Assembly (NCBI GenBank): GCA_019055375.1
Contig: JAHQIW010007233.1
Location: 1 to 64,000, forward strand
Direction: 5' to 3'
DNA from: Parelaphostrongylus tenuis
Lineage: Eukaryota > Nematoda > Chromadorea > Rhabditida > Metastrongylidae
Length of the DNA stretch: 64,000 nucleotides
Part shown: positions 22,797 through 34,245 of the stretch, piece by piece
How positions within the stretch are numbered: the first letter of the stretch is position 1
Layout of the letters: each line of letters opens with the position of its first letter
Position numbers and translations under genes: made by a program
Notes under the pieces: model-generated
Told to the model about the DNA's origin: nothing
The model's database searches: none
The model's input: only the letters and a program-made list of their open reading frames with translations

Positions 22797-22990
22797 GTAG
22801 AGTGATGTGCAAATGGTGCGAGTGGTCTGTAAAATGGGCGTCAGTAGTGCAACGAGTTAGAGCACGCGCACCCAGATAGAGTGAGGTGCGGGTTCGAGTC
22901 CCTCCGGCTGACGCGAAAGTTCTGCACATCACTCTACATCATTGGGTATATTTATGAAATCTTATCACCGCTAAGGCGGTTGAGTAAAAT
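22797..22990 (+). mobile_element. tTIR element with the best tRNA-like core
   Basis: Ends GATGTAGAGTGATGTGCAAA and CTGCACATCACTCTACATC are inverted copies. The core GGGCGTCAGTAGTGCAACGA, GTTAGAGCACGCG and GTGCGGGTTCGAGTCCCTC has a clear B box (GGTTCGAGTCC) and an acceptor-stem-like GCGTCAG/CTGACGC pair. It is not a normal tRNA gene: it lies inside inverted repeats and has relatives. Confidence 0.75.
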
Positions 22991-22994
22991 AATT

Positions 22995-23510
22995 CCATTT
23001 GTTTTCAAAAATCTCGTTTTAGAATTTCAACATATTCAAGGGGCCTTTATTAACTTTTTTCGAGGTTTGTTGAGTCAGCGGCTCACGTACGTTACGGCGT
23101 CCGGCCCGCCTCATCAGAGCCACACGTACCACTAGTTAACCTTACACAGGAGGGAAAAGGAGATAGTACATTGAGATCTGGCAGCATCAGATGTCGTTTG
23201 GACCTTTTTAGAGTTGATGGCACTTGGCACAGACAATGTCCGCTATCTTACTCTTTTCAGTAATCTCGTTTTAGAATTGCTACATATTTAGAAGGCCCTA
23301 TATTAATTTTTTTTCGCGATTGTTATGTCAGTGGATTACCTACGTTGCGGTCTCACCCGCCTCATTAGAGTCATACGCCCCATCAGTCAACTTATATAGT
23401 AGGGAAGGGGGACAGTACATTATGACCTGACGACATGAGATGCTGTTTGGGCCTTTCTCAGAGTCGGTGGCACATGGCTGTCATTTATGATATGGCCATT
23501 GCCCCCTTAT
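22995..23510. repeat. Tandemly duplicated unit with hammerhead-like sites
   Basis: Two units of about 260 bp (about 22995-23255 and 23258-23510) share ATCTCGTTTTAGAATT, AGGCC.TATTAA, the HHR2-like site and the end GTTGATGGCAC/GTCGGTGGCAC. Confidence 0.65.
23080..23122 (-). ncRNA. Hammerhead-like motif with CTGATGA and GGCG/CGCC stem
   Basis: Minus strand: GGCT, CTGATGA, helix II GGCG-GGCCGGA-CGCC, GTAA in place of GAAA, CGTA, and GAGCC shortly after. A second, worse copy is at 23336-23375. Confidence 0.4.
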
Positions 23511-24120
23511 TCGACTGTTATTGAGATTCAGAGAGGCCGAATTAACCTTTTTCGAGGTTCCTACTCAAACCATTGATTTAACAGACCTCGAAAAAGGTCA
23601 AAGTCAGCTTCCGTGGATAAGACGAACATCTTATTTGATGGTCAGATAGACGAGAGAAGTCACAACTTGTTTTTTTTTCTTTTTAGTTTTACGTAATCAT
23701 CTGCGAATGACAAAAAAAAGTTCCGTTGCCACGGCAAATGGCGACAAATTTTCTATTCTAAGCGAGTCGTCTTCACAACTCATTGTGGGGATCGCGGAAC
23801 GTCTTGTATTCGATTCGTATCCTTCGCCATCCTCCACAGCACCTTTCGAGCATTTCATGTGTTGCTCTGGAAGCTGCTTGAGGATTTCATTTTCCTTATG
23901 ATTGTCGTGGGATGTTGATCGAGACAGTTCTCCTTGAAATTCTGATGGTGGCAGAGCTGAAGCGTCTAGCTGATAGACTCTAGGAGAAGTGAAAGGTGTC
24001 GGATCAGCTCAATGCTCATCATCTTGCTTCTTTATACAGCGCAGCACTAACCACTATATCTAGCTCCCCCCTCTGTAAATCACGGCTACAGCATACATGA
24101 AAATGACTTTCTATTTCTGG
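23511..24120. other. Unassigned region
   Basis: No supported exon. The inverted strings TTTTTCGAGGTTCCTACTCA / CAGACCTCGAAAAAGG (23549-23600) suggest a small palindrome. Confidence 0.35.
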
Positions 24121-24122
24121 AT

Positions 24123-24310
24123 CAAGGATACAGCTTTCGGCGCTGATCAATCCCGAAGAATAAGACATGCATTCGTCTTCAATTTTAGCTTCGTTAAAGG
24201 TGATCGAATGCTTGACTGGCATTTACAATCACTCGCGATGGCCTGGTGATTTATCAAGTCAGTGCTGATTTTCCTACAAAATATGCCTGGTACTAATTCT
24301 AAATTAATGC
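24123..24310 (-). mobile_element. SINE-A fragment (head missing)
   Basis: It carries the tail GATACAGCTTTCGGCGCTG and body GGTGATCGAATGCTTGACTG but stops before the tRNA-like head. Confidence 0.65.
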
Positions 24311-24319
24311 CTGATGATT

Positions 24320-25135
24320 TCGTTGAGGTTGAAAACAATAACGGAGCCCTTACCAGAAACACACCGTCATTAAGTCGTTTATGACTCTTACACAAGACAA
24401 ATGTGATGAGATTTTTAGTTAGAAAACGCTGTTATTATAGGTGTGCTGAGTCATACTGGCAACAAGATTTCCGCATTAATTGATGTTCGCATGCTAGAAT
24501 TACTTAAAAAATTACCTTTTTAAAAGTACTTTTTTCATTCTATTTTCTTCAAAAATGACAAGAATTCATCTGAGAGTCGTGGAAATCTCACAAAAACTCT
24601 TTTCTGTATCTAGCTGAACTGAACAGACATTTTCAACCATTTCATATCCTGATGAAATCAAAGGTCCTCAAATTGGTCTAATAGAATGTTTCAAACCTTT
24701 CAAGAGGTCTTGTATGGATTCTCGGTGGTGTACGTACGTTTCGGCTCTGTCGCACGCCTCATCACTGGCAGATGCTTTGCGGTTCACCTTAGGTACTAGT
24801 AGCAGTCGGCTGCGAGGAGTTATACTCCACGTCAGGTGAAAAGATCACTGAATAAAACATTCCCGCAGACTACATGGAATTTTTGGGCGAGGACTCAAAA
24901 TAGTCGATTGAAAAGTTGAATCACATATGCGCCGTAACAACTGTAAGTCATGCAGTGGACAATCAATTACTTCGAGAGAACGTAACATCAAGTCATCTTT
25001 TTACATGACGTAGAATGATACTTCTTAAGCGCTGACTGCTGCTAGTAGCAGGTGAGCTGTAGGTAGGACATGTGCTACTGATGAGTCGTGCGAGAACGCC
25101 AGAACGTACACAAATCGTTATAAGCCACATCAGAC
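24320..25135. other. Unassigned, one hammerhead-like site
   Basis: No exon. A minus-strand HHR2-like site is at 24731-24772: GTGATGA, helix II beginning GGC and ending GCC, GAAA, CGTACGTAC. Confidence 0.35.
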
Positions 25136-25139
25136 CTCA

Positions 25140-25385
25140 TGAAGTGACGCCGTGGCCGAAAGGTTGTCATGCTGGTCACGGCATGCATGGAGCCAAGCTG
25201 CACACCCCACTTTTCTCCGGCAGTCAAAAACAACGTTCTATGGAATGCCACAGCAAGGCTATCCTTGGGATTGCAAGGAGACTCGCTCAATCAGCATTTC
25301 ACGCCGTTCAAGAAGAAGACGAAAAAAACGAATTGAATGCTAGAAGTACTGTTATCCGCACAGTGAGAAAAAAACACTGAGATTA
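25140..25385 (+). mobile_element. SINE-B copy
   Basis: Head GCCGTGGCCGAAAGGTTGTC, then TTTCTCCGGCAGTCAAAAAC, body GGAATGCCACAGCAAGGCTA and tail GAATGCTAGAAGTACTG, as in 30596-30870. Confidence 0.75.
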
Positions 25386-25389
25386 CGGA

Positions 25390-26130
25390 TCAAAGAAAGT
25401 GCTGAAGTGCTAAAGTGACCACATTAAAGACTTGAAAAATTCTGTCAGACTGTTCTTAAGATCGACTATCTATTAGCCTCTTCCCAAGACCGACTATCTA
25501 TTAATCTCTGAGGAAGGCGAATTGCCGAAACGTCAGCTGATGGCGAAAGAATTCTGTCAGACTGTAATAAATTACTAGGTAAGGTCTCAAATCAGTCGAC
25601 TGAACACATAACAACATATCTCCTGCCAGTCGACTTGGATACAGTGACTTTGAATGTTTCAATGCTGCACTATGACACCGAAGCGTTTTTGACTCCAATA
25701 TGTATTTCATTACTTAAGTACGCTGCTGACTTTCAAAACTTTTTTCCGTGGGTCTCGGAAATGTTATCCGGATTCTTCCGTCCGATATGTACTCAAGCCA
25801 AGGACGTGAAAAGGAGCAATGGGTGAAGTTAACTGCTGAAGCGACATTGTGGTCGACGTACTTCGATTGTAGTCTGCAATCCACATACAAATCTCTCTTC
25901 AAGGGCATTGACGTCGATTAGTAAAGGAAACGTAAACGTGGTTGTTTTTGGAAGAGTTACAGAAGAAGCTTGCATAATTAACGCCCAGTTGCTTGATGAT
26001 ATGCCTTACAAACGTTTAGAAAATTTTGTTGTGGAACATATCAAAGCCTTCTGATGTGATCACATCAATTAAACAAGCACTTCCGATAAAGTTTTACAAG
26101 TCTTTTTCGCAATATTCATCCCTTTACGGA
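25390..26130. other. Unassigned, with a short duplication and a hammerhead-like site
   Basis: GACCGACTATCTATTA is repeated with small changes at about 25462 and 25490. An HHR2-like site follows at 25504-25540 (CTGAGGA, GGCGAATTGCC, GAAAC, GTC, AGC). No exon seen. Confidence 0.4.
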
Positions 26131-27010
26131 CCATGAGAAGCATTTGCTTCTCACAGCGCGACGTCAAGTCTCCACTCAGCTACTGTAATGACGGCGTCGC
26201 ACCTCGTGAGAAAGCCGGTGAAAAGCATGATGGATGCGGGAGCCGAACCCAGGTAGGGAGGGGGGGGGGGGGCGGTAGGGGGCATTATCAACATGAAATG
26301 ACGGAATTTCATCGAAAAAAACTTCTAGAGAGCTTCACTGGTCTTGCTCGTAGTGCTGAGAATCAAATTATCTGCAGGAAATCATCCCAAGAGCATAATG
26401 GATTAAGAGGAGCAGGCAGAGCACGTGAAATAACAAAGATTGCAGCAATGAATAATGTTTATTGTTGAGATCGTCGAGGGTGCTCGTTGAAGTGGCATTG
26501 TACTTCAAATTACAAGATCATTTTTCTCAAACAAGCCTTGCTTTGTAATTGTTTTCGCACAATCTTGTCGTTTTAGTTGAGTTACAACCTCTGGCCTTCT
26601 AGGTACTGGTAATCCATACCCAGAGCGTGGTATTCTCTCCTTTCTTCTCAATCTATATTTTCTCGCGGTCTCAATAAGCTACTGTAATGGAGCGCCCCAT
26701 GTCGTGGGAATGAAGGAGCTCGCGGGAAAGCAGACGTAGAATAACATCTTTGCACAGACACGCAGATGCCGTCCTTTACGAGTGTCGCGAAAATGCCGCG
26801 ACGCCGCCCGCCCATTAACGACGGTCCCCAAGGGAAACATCGTTATAGAAGTCCGTTCGCATAAAAATACAGTTTTTTTCTGTGCATTCTGTGTGTGTCA
26901 CTTCTTATGAAGCTTCCGCCAGTGTTTGAACGAATTCACTTGCTAAAAGCATCCTGAATTTGTCATACATACATACACACTAACGGCGCAACCGTAAATA
27001 CTTTTGTAGT
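26131..27010. other. Unassigned; G-run
   Basis: A G-rich run stands at 26253-26282 (a run of G's followed by CGGTAGGGGG). The string AGCTACTGTAATG with a following GCG-rich stretch occurs at about 26177 and 26680, so a diverged repeat is present twice. Confidence 0.4.
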
Positions 27011-27017
27011 AAACGGC

Positions 27018-27204
27018 TATGCTTGACTCATATCATTAATTAGAAGGTCAGCTCGAGCTTCGTCGCTCATATAAATGCTGTTTGTTGTCCATTGCGGTGA
27101 TAATCTTGGCTGATTGTTTCGAGGAAGGGCATACTCACTGATGGACAATTTTGCTTTCATTTCCGCCTTTATCAGCGGCATAACAATATCTTGGAAAAGC
27201 ATCT
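27018..27204 (-). CDS. Possible exon (27139-27204), or longer terminal exon
   Basis: After TTGTTAG the frame reads MLFQDIVMPLIKAEMKAKLS and meets a very good donor (ATCA/GTGAGT) at 27139. The 66 nt then have phase 1 in and out and agree with the exon at 19225-19374. Read through the donor, the frame stays open to a TAG at 27018-27020 (including SDEARADLLINDMSQA), so a terminal exon is the alternative. The product is not recognised. Confidence 0.45.
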
Positions 27205-27539
27205 CTAACAATGAAGATGTAGACAGCGATCAACGAAGAGAGGGAAAGGACCAAGAGAATAAGTTAGAGGGAATTTTTAATCGTTATGAGAGAATACTGT
27301 GGCGGAAAGCAAATTGAAATGATGCTTATTTCACATAGAATTACATTCAATGTGTAGATAGTGCATCCACTCAACATGTTAAATGAAATTAATAAGGGAT
27401 TAGTAAATAAAAAGAAGATAAGCGAGGGACACTCTCGGGACTTTCAGGAATCTAGTGGTCAGCTGATACACTCAAAACTCAATGCTTACTTTCTTTGAAT
27501 AAAACTACCCAATTATTCAATTCTATACAGATTCAGATG

Positions 27540-27832
27540 AGAGCGTGACGTGAGACGCAGTGGTTAAGAGGTTGGACACATACGGGGTCAATGGCTCGAT
27601 TCCAAGCTCACAGAACACTAAGAAGAGTTCCATCCCGCCGAGGTAATTAAATTGATACCAGACAGACTGAGAGGATAGCAGCGTTGAGTCGATACTTCGG
27701 TAGGGCTATCGCGAGTAATCGTAAAGGCCAGTTATGTTTTGAATAACCTCCAATGATACTTGATGTGTCGAATATATAAAGCATCCTACAGGGAATCAAT
27801 CAACGCTGAGAGTTTATCCCCTTATCCTCTCA
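27540..27832 (+). mobile_element. SINE-A copy, diverged
   Basis: Head GTGAGACGCAGTGGTTAAGA, then GGCTCGATTCCAAGCTC (B box), then TTGATACCAGACAGACTGAG and tail CAACGCTGAGAGTTTATCC. Confidence 0.75.
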
Positions 27833-27839
27833 GAGATAA

Positions 27840-29455
27840 AACATGGCTTAGCACTTTATTATCCTATTATTGAGTAACACCACCTGCTTGACGAATGTCA
27901 TTTGAAATGTAAACAGTAAGTACAATATCAATCCGTAATATAAAACGTAATCCTTCAATGATTTTTAAATTTCCAAGAAACAAGAGATCTTTCTGTTGAA
28001 GAGAAGCTTGAACTAAAAAAAATCACTTTAGACAGTGATATGGTACAATAAAAGATCAAAATATGTACAAAGTATGGTAGTATACTTAGACCGATCAAAA
28101 TTTGTTTACGGAAATGGAGCATTAGCTCTGAAGTTCTTAAAAAATTGGCATTGTTTTCATCAATCTGCCAGACCCTTTGATATTCCAAAAACTTCTGCTT
28201 CCGTATAGATAAGCAGAAACAATTCTGTTACAACCCAGTTGAGCCTTCTGAAATGTGAGAAGTTTCTCGAATTGTGTCTGTTGAATGCATTTTCCTCATA
28301 TTCAAGTCTACCCTGAAGTTAAGGCAGAAGTCTCAGTGATTCATGTAATTTTATGCCACAAGTTAGAAGGTCTTTGATTCATCATCTTATCTAAGTGGAA
28401 TTAAGTAAAGGGAGTGATTAGCGCCAAGAGCTTCAACCTTCATCCCTGTTTCTAAAAGGTGTGGAGTCCTAACGGCGATGGCGTTAACGTTTTCAATAGT
28501 ACCGCTCTCGAAGAGTTCGAATTTTCCACTCAAACATGTAGTGGTATATGACATAAGTTGACTTACCTTAGCATCTGACGTCACCTAAATAGGAAAGGTT
28601 GAGAAGCTATGGAATACCATTGCTCAATGAGCTCGCGTAACTCCACTTGTTCATTAAAACCCATACTACATAGCAGAAGTCACCAAGTTACAAAGAGTCA
28701 TTTACTGAATGAGCTTTCGCAGTGCTAATATATCTTCTTTCAACTCTTTGGAAAATAATGCTACTGCGTTTTCCAATACGATACTACTTCATCAATACTT
28801 TAGATTAACTTTATTACTGATGAACTTTAGGAGCTGAGGCTGTTGTAAAGTTGTATAAAAGATTCTCCTGTTGCCTTTGAATGATAACTCTCTAAAATTA
28901 TCCACTTAATTCTGATATAAGCTTTATTAATCGCTGCAACCTTTGTACTGGTTACGTGAACTAATTTCACGTGTTACTCAATTTTTCCTTCATAAACTCT
29001 TCAAAGACCAAGCCTAGTGTTAAAGTCAGCATTCTTAAGCTATAGGATGATTATAGTAGTCTAGTTAGGTGAAAAAGACTAAGAAACACGAACACACTTC
29101 ACAGAAGGTGACTGCGTTCGACGTAATTTTGTAACGAAAAGCGGATATTTTAGAAGAACTTGGCCTTTTTCTCACTGAAGGCGGCTTTATAGGTCTCCTC
29201 AAGTATTAAACCATTTTCTCATAGCGACAAATTTTGCCTGAAATCATAAATTTAACTATATAATATCAAAAATCTGCTCTGAATCGGAAAACATGCACTA
29301 CAATATCTACACGTTATCTTTTTTTCGTCAGCAGAACATGCTGTGCACAACTTTTCACAAACTGGGTTCAGTACTGAAAGTTCCTATTTTCCAAGATGGG
29401 GAAATCAAGTGCTTCGGAAAGAGCAAGTTCTTACTTCATTGAGCTCTCCATGTTC
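27840..29455. other. Unassigned AT-rich region
   Basis: No supported gene. A SINE-A 3' end lies at about 28398-28446 (GGAGTGATTAGCGCCAAGAG). TATTTAG / GTGACGTCAGATGCTAAG / GTAAGT at about 28563-28600 (minus) has the form of an 18 nt micro-exon but has no partner. Confidence 0.35.
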
Positions 29456-29462
29456 CTTGTTA

Positions 29463-30352
29463 TACTGGGTTGGTGCAAAAGTAATGACGGTTTACGCGTT
29501 ATTGAAGTTTGCCACTTGATATTAGGATAAATTCATGAGTAAGAGCGGTCATGTTATACCATTTTAATACATATTCTTAGATCTTTATTTTATATCTATT
29601 TCAGACTACTGAAAGGATGTTGGCTGGTGTAAAAATGATGACGACTTCAAGCATTGAGTTCAAATGGGTCGTAAAACAACAGAAATAACTCGCTAAATCA
29701 GCGATGAGTTTAGCTCAAAAACTGCTAATAAATCTACAAATCAGCGAAAGTTCAAAAAGTTTCGTAAAAAAAGACGAGAGCCATGAAAATGGGGAGCATA
29801 GAGGCTGGCCATAGAAAGTTGACACCGATTATATGAAAGCAATCACCAAGAGTGACTTTCTTAAGACTACGCCAGGTGTTGCAGAGATACTTATCGTCGA
29901 CAATCCCACGGCCAATCCCTATTCGAAGCAAACTGGAAAGGGAATAAGCTGGTGCAACAGTTATGGCAGTTTGATTAAAGTTGGCCGGCGACCAGATGTG
30001 GCACAACGAACGCTTCAAAAGTTGAGCGAATCGGGCTACGAAGTTTTGTCTTATCCTTCAAATTTATTGAACTGCACGCTTAACGACATCTTTTCTTCAA
30101 AGATCTCGACAACTTCTGGCGAAGAAAGCGCTTTAACAACCAATAGGATGCAGAAGGCGCCTTCCAGGTGTTCGTCGAATCCCGTGGCACTAGATCTTGA
30201 GATATAGGGAAAAAAAAGACTCATTTCCCATGGGTAAAAAATGTGTTGATGGTAATGGCTCCGATTCTGTTCAATAAGATGCATCTGAGCCTAGTTCTAA
30301 TCATTTAAATATTCACAAACACGAACCGCCATTACTTTTGCACCAATCCATA
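29463..30352 (+). pseudogene. HsMar1/bandit-like mariner, internally deleted
   Basis: Ends TTGGTGCAAAAGTAATGACG and (inverted) TTGGTGCAAAAGTAATGGCG are flanked by TA. Inside, in broken frames, are the transposase N-terminus (MGRKTTEITR, KTANKSTNQRKFKKF, SKQTGKG) and C-terminal pieces (DVAQRTLQKLSESGYEVLSY, FFKDLDNFWRRKRFNNQ, KKCVDGNGS). The catalytic middle, about 430 bp by comparison with a full-length mariner of about 1.29 kb, is missing and stops are present. The spelling follows the cecropia group to which HsMar1 and the Ancylostoma element bandit belong. Confidence 0.85.
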
Positions 30353-30395
30353 AGGTATAAACTAAGTCTCGTCTTATTATTTTTTGATCATTTTT

Positions 30396-30500
30396 GTTTA
30401 TATATACCTAAGCGAACAGAGTGGTAAGCAAAACACGGTAGATATAAAAGGTATAGGTAAATATGCTATATAAGCATATCTATATACGTAAATACACCCT
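30396..30500. repeat. Weak TATATA microsatellite
   Basis: Short TATATA / ATATACGTAAATA stretches downstream of the mariner. Confidence 0.5.
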
Positions 30501-30595
30501 TTTAAGTATATATGAAACATAATAGCACTGCGAAATAATGCAGTAAAAATACTAGTTATTCCGAGTATTTTTGTTTATTTACAGTTATTTTAATT

Positions 30596-30870
30596 CGGGA
30601 GGCGCTGTGGCCGAGTGGTTGTGATGCTAGTCGCGACATGCGCGAGGCCGAACCCCATCCCAGTACTCTCCGGCAGTCAACAACAAACTCCCTATGGAAC
30701 TCCACAGCCAGGCTACCCTCTATCGTCATATCCTCGAGAATAGAAGGAGACACATTCAGCCAGTAACTTACGACGTACAAGAAAAAGATGATCAAACGAA
30801 CTAAATGCTAGAAGTACTGGGATCCGTACAGTGAAAAAAATACTGTGAAGACGGGCCGATAAAGTGTAAA
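30596..30870 (+). mobile_element. SINE-B copy
   Basis: Head GCGCTGTGGCCGAGTGGTTG (A box of type II tRNA), then GAGGCCGAACCCCATCCC, CTCCGGCAGTCAACAAC and tail AATGCTAGAAGTACTGGGAT followed by ACTGTGAAGACGGGCCG. Confidence 0.8.
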
Positions 30871-30874
30871 AAAA

Positions 30875-32380
30875 TGTCAAATTTGGTTGGTATTTTTCAT
30901 CGTGTTTCATGCCTTTCGAAAACTCGTGATCTCGAGATTCTGAGTAAGTGAACAATTTTTCTGTCACTGTATAAAATATTCTTCCATTTTAGAATGAATA
31001 GCTAGAAACTTAGAGTTCGTGAACGTCCCTTGCATAAGTTCTTGAGGTCACTTTGCCAATGAAGCGTCATATGTCTTGTGCAGAGCACTTAACTAAAAGG
31101 CGGGTGATCTACTAACTTCATGAAGATGGTTCAAAATTTTCATGAACGCGACACCAACAAGTCAAAATTGGCTGCGACAGGTTTATCCATGAGGTATTAA
31201 GAGAACGCTCGTTAACTTATCGCTCGTCTGACATGCAAATGATTGAATAATTAGTGAAAGCTTTAATTCATCCACTGTAGAGCCCGAATGTTGCTTTAAG
31301 TGAGCACCATCTCTTCAGGTCGCTGCAACATTCCTCGGCAGGAAAACGCTTTGTTAAATTCAGTGATGTGATAAAGCATCTCTGAGTATTCTGCTTCAAA
31401 AACGCCAGAATTTTACCTTGAAGACATCGATAAATTATCAAAAATTCAGCCAAACATTATTGATTTTAGTTGTACATGCTCTGATTTGAATCCTCAATAG
31501 TTAGTCCTTAGAAAACTATTTTGTTAAAAATTTTTCATGCGATAAAACTTACTTGCCAACCTCATAATACTCACACGTATTTCAATCACATTCATCTATA
31601 ATTTCTTATGCCAAAACAATTCTTCTTTGTACATAACAGCAAATGAATGAATTGTTCAATAATCATTTACATAAATATTTCGTGCTTCTGTATTCACTAC
31701 TGCGGTGTCAATTTTTCTTTTTTGGTATGATGTCATTCAATATAACATGCAAAAGTCACTGTGGTGATTCAGAACAAAAGCACAATCAATTGTTTTTCAA
31801 AAATGATGCTTCACACTGCTTGAAATGTCATTTGATAGCTCTCAGCAAATTTTCGTTTGTCGGTAAGCTTCAGGAGCTGGGACCTAAACTGAATCGTAAA
31901 TCGCAGGCGCTTTGCTCTATTGCCTTATAATTATCTATTTTTTTACCCATTTATTCTGTGTTATGAATATATTATTCTGTCCTTTGATTATGTGGCGACT
32001 TATAACACTGAGCATGGGCACAAATTTGGGTGTTCCATGTAGTTCCGTCTGAGTGAATGCCGTAGAAGATTTCTTGTATTACGTTGGGTTCCCATCTACA
32101 GAAGTGACTTTAATGGGACCACGGAGAGGGATTCTGTATCTTGAGAAGCTTCCACTCTCAAAACGATTTCAGTGTGAGAAAGAGATGGGCATAGCAGCAT
32201 TCTCTGCCAGGCCGAACGCTGCCTTTTGCCATTTTTTCAGATCTCATTGCTGCGCGTCGTCACCCTTATCGTATAAATGCTCATCATAACCACATCCATC
32301 GTATTGTCTTTACATGAAATCACATCGTTACTGTTTATTTATCATCGTTATATTATTACATTTACTGTAATAGAAATACA
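30875..32380. other. Unassigned AT-rich region
   Basis: No exon or known repeat that I can support. Open frames at 31643-31930 and 32053-32289 (plus) lack motifs and splice partners. Confidence 0.35.
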
Positions 32381-32384
32381 TGTA

Positions 32385-32475
32385 AGGGTGTTGAGTGGTA
32401 TGCAAAACTCTCGATATCAGGCGGGAGCCGAACCCGTGTTTCACCCATACCGAGGACGCGCGCTACACAGTAAGA
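32385..32475 (-). repeat. tRNA-like half module (tFB)
   Basis: GAGTGGTATGCAAAACTCTC, then GGCGGGAGCCGAACCCGTG and CATACCGAGGACGCGCGC: the minus-oriented left end of a tFB element. Confidence 0.6.
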
Positions 32476-32479
32476 AAGA

Positions 32480-33020
32480 CATAATGATTTACTATAGATT
32501 TTAAATTTCGAGTTTTTTAGGGATTGCCTTCTACTTCCTCGAAGCAGCCCCTCCGTTTTCAGTGAGAATTGGCTGCAACTCAGATACTCTTTTCTCACTT
32601 TCAAGTTTTGCCATTTCATCTCACTTTGAGTTAAAGCTCTTAAAGAAACCCGAAGTTCTTGATTTGTTCTGCATTAATAGGAGATGAGTAATTCCTCAAT
32701 GTAGTGGAGGTCATTCAACTGCGGAAAAAAATCGGAAGTTTTTGAACGCTACAAGGTGAGGAAGGGGATAGTAGGGTCTCTCCGACCAAATAGCTGCGAT
32801 CTCTTCATTCTTCAAGAAGGCTGTCAAGGGGTACGTGCGTTCTCTGATTCTTAGCTTCATATTCTGTAAATCTATACTTTATGCTTTACTTCGGGCGCAC
32901 CGGCGTGCTCTTCCATCTCGTCACGCACATGCAGGGTGTGAGAAAAAATCTAATGAGTCTCCAGATATTTTAACAGTAAAAAAACGCATAAACGAAAAAA
33001 TTCCTTCAATCGAAAGGATA
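32480..33020. other. No recognised feature
   Basis: Mixed sequence without supported exon or repeat. Confidence 0.4.
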
Positions 33021-33024
33021 ATTA

Positions 33025-33660
33025 CTCTTATTAGATCAGCAACTGTAACAATAAACAAAAAAGTTCACGGACAAATCCTCAAAATCACCTCCATTGGCCT
33101 CTATACATTTACGAAATCGCTTACGAAAATTTCCAACGATAGTCGCACGAGTTTTCATCGTATTTCGTCCTCAGCGTGTGTCAAAGCCGTCTTAGGCGCG
33201 TCTACGCTAGTGTAGCGAGTAGCCGAAACTTCTTCTTCCAGTATCGATCACACGAAGCAATATATTGAGTTGAGATTCAGCGAGTCGTTGAGCGAACCGA
33301 ATGCACAAGAGCCCAGTCCAGCTGAAGTGTAAATCCGTCGGCGCCACAATGTTGCGTAGTCCAAGGCTCCAGTAAGCCTCATAAAACTTGCTACTGATAG
33401 CTGACAGCGTTTGATTTGACGAATCTGTTGGTGAAGACCGGCGGCGTTTTAGGAGGTGCAGATGCCGGTCCAGACTAACACAAAGGCTAGAAATTGGCTC
33501 CTGCCTAAGGTTTTTGCTAGAGTAAACCGTACCAGGAATGACTGCAGTCTTAGTAGCTACTAGTCGCGAGGTGGCAATATTCCACTGATCCACAAAGGTC
33601 GGCGACTGCTCTGATATGGTGACGACCTGAGAAAGTCCTGGCTAGGCTTACAGAGCACGA
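33025..33660 (-). pseudogene. DNA-transposon relic (transposase C-terminus)
   Basis: At 33060-33160 the minus strand reads TRATIVGNFRKRFRKCIEAN then GGDFE, the usual end of Tc1/mariner-type transposases. A 128-codon open frame just upstream (33207-33593) has no motif I recognise and may be the remains of the same element or another. Confidence 0.5.
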
Positions 33661-33799
33661 AACAGCTAAACTAGCACATTTTGATGTGCTGGGTCTGCAC
33701 AATTCGTGAAGACGGACCGTCCAATTATCCAAATATAGCAAATGTCTCGCGCAAGTTTTTCCGTGGGAGGGCAGTTCGCGAGAATCCAGGAATGTTAGC

Positions 33800-34245
33800 T
33801 GATAACCAAATTTCGAACCTCGTGTGTGAATTGAGCTTGCGTCTCATCCTTTTCCGGGTGTCCGTGTTAACTAATGCACTAACAGAGCTATTGCTCGACT
33901 ACTATTCACGCGATACGAGATACCAATCTACTGATTCATAGAACCTCGCCCTAACATTCAGAATTGTCACAGAGATAATGTTTCAAGCTATGCTTCGGCG
34001 GCCTCGCCCGCCTTATTAGAGCCACACGCCTCGCAGGTGCTCATACTGAAAGTAGAAATGGGAAAACCAGTCACTGAGGCACTAATATACCAACCTCGAG
34101 GTGCTTGAATCATTCTCTCTAACTTTTTTTCCAAATGTCAAGTGATAAACAATTTTTCGAACCCTCGGGCGGAAATTGAGCCAGCGTCTTCGCCTTTCCA
34201 CATGTTTCTTTTAACTACTGCACTATCAGAGCTAGCGCTCACTAC
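33800..34245 (-). repeat. Two diverged tRNA-like blocks and a hammerhead-like site
   Basis: At 33810-33910 and 34145-34245 two similar minus blocks read TTTCGAACC-CTCG.G.G.AATTGAGC..GCGTCT and end in CACTA.CAGAGCTA. Between them at 33985-34026 is a minus HHR2-like site with a perfect GGCGG/CCGCC helix II. Confidence 0.5.

Noticed and set aside
22797..22990. Genuine tRNA gene
   Set aside because: The core has boxes and a stem, but lies inside terminal inverted repeats and has relatives at 17.5 and 36.4 kb; the anticodon arm is not convincing.
28384..28590. Minus-strand peptide resembling an MBT repeat (LETGMKVEALGANHSLYL)
   Set aside because: The GMKVEALGANHS part is the antisense reading of a SINE-A 3' end (GATTAGCGCCAAGAGCTT), so the likeness is accidental.
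28560..28602. 18 nt micro-exon (VTSDAK) on the minus strand
   Set aside because: Splice sites look good, but no neighbouring exon in matching phase could be found.
33207..33593. 128-codon minus-strand frame as a host gene
   Set aside because: It directly precedes a transposase C-terminus relic and has no recognised motif; more likely transposon remains.
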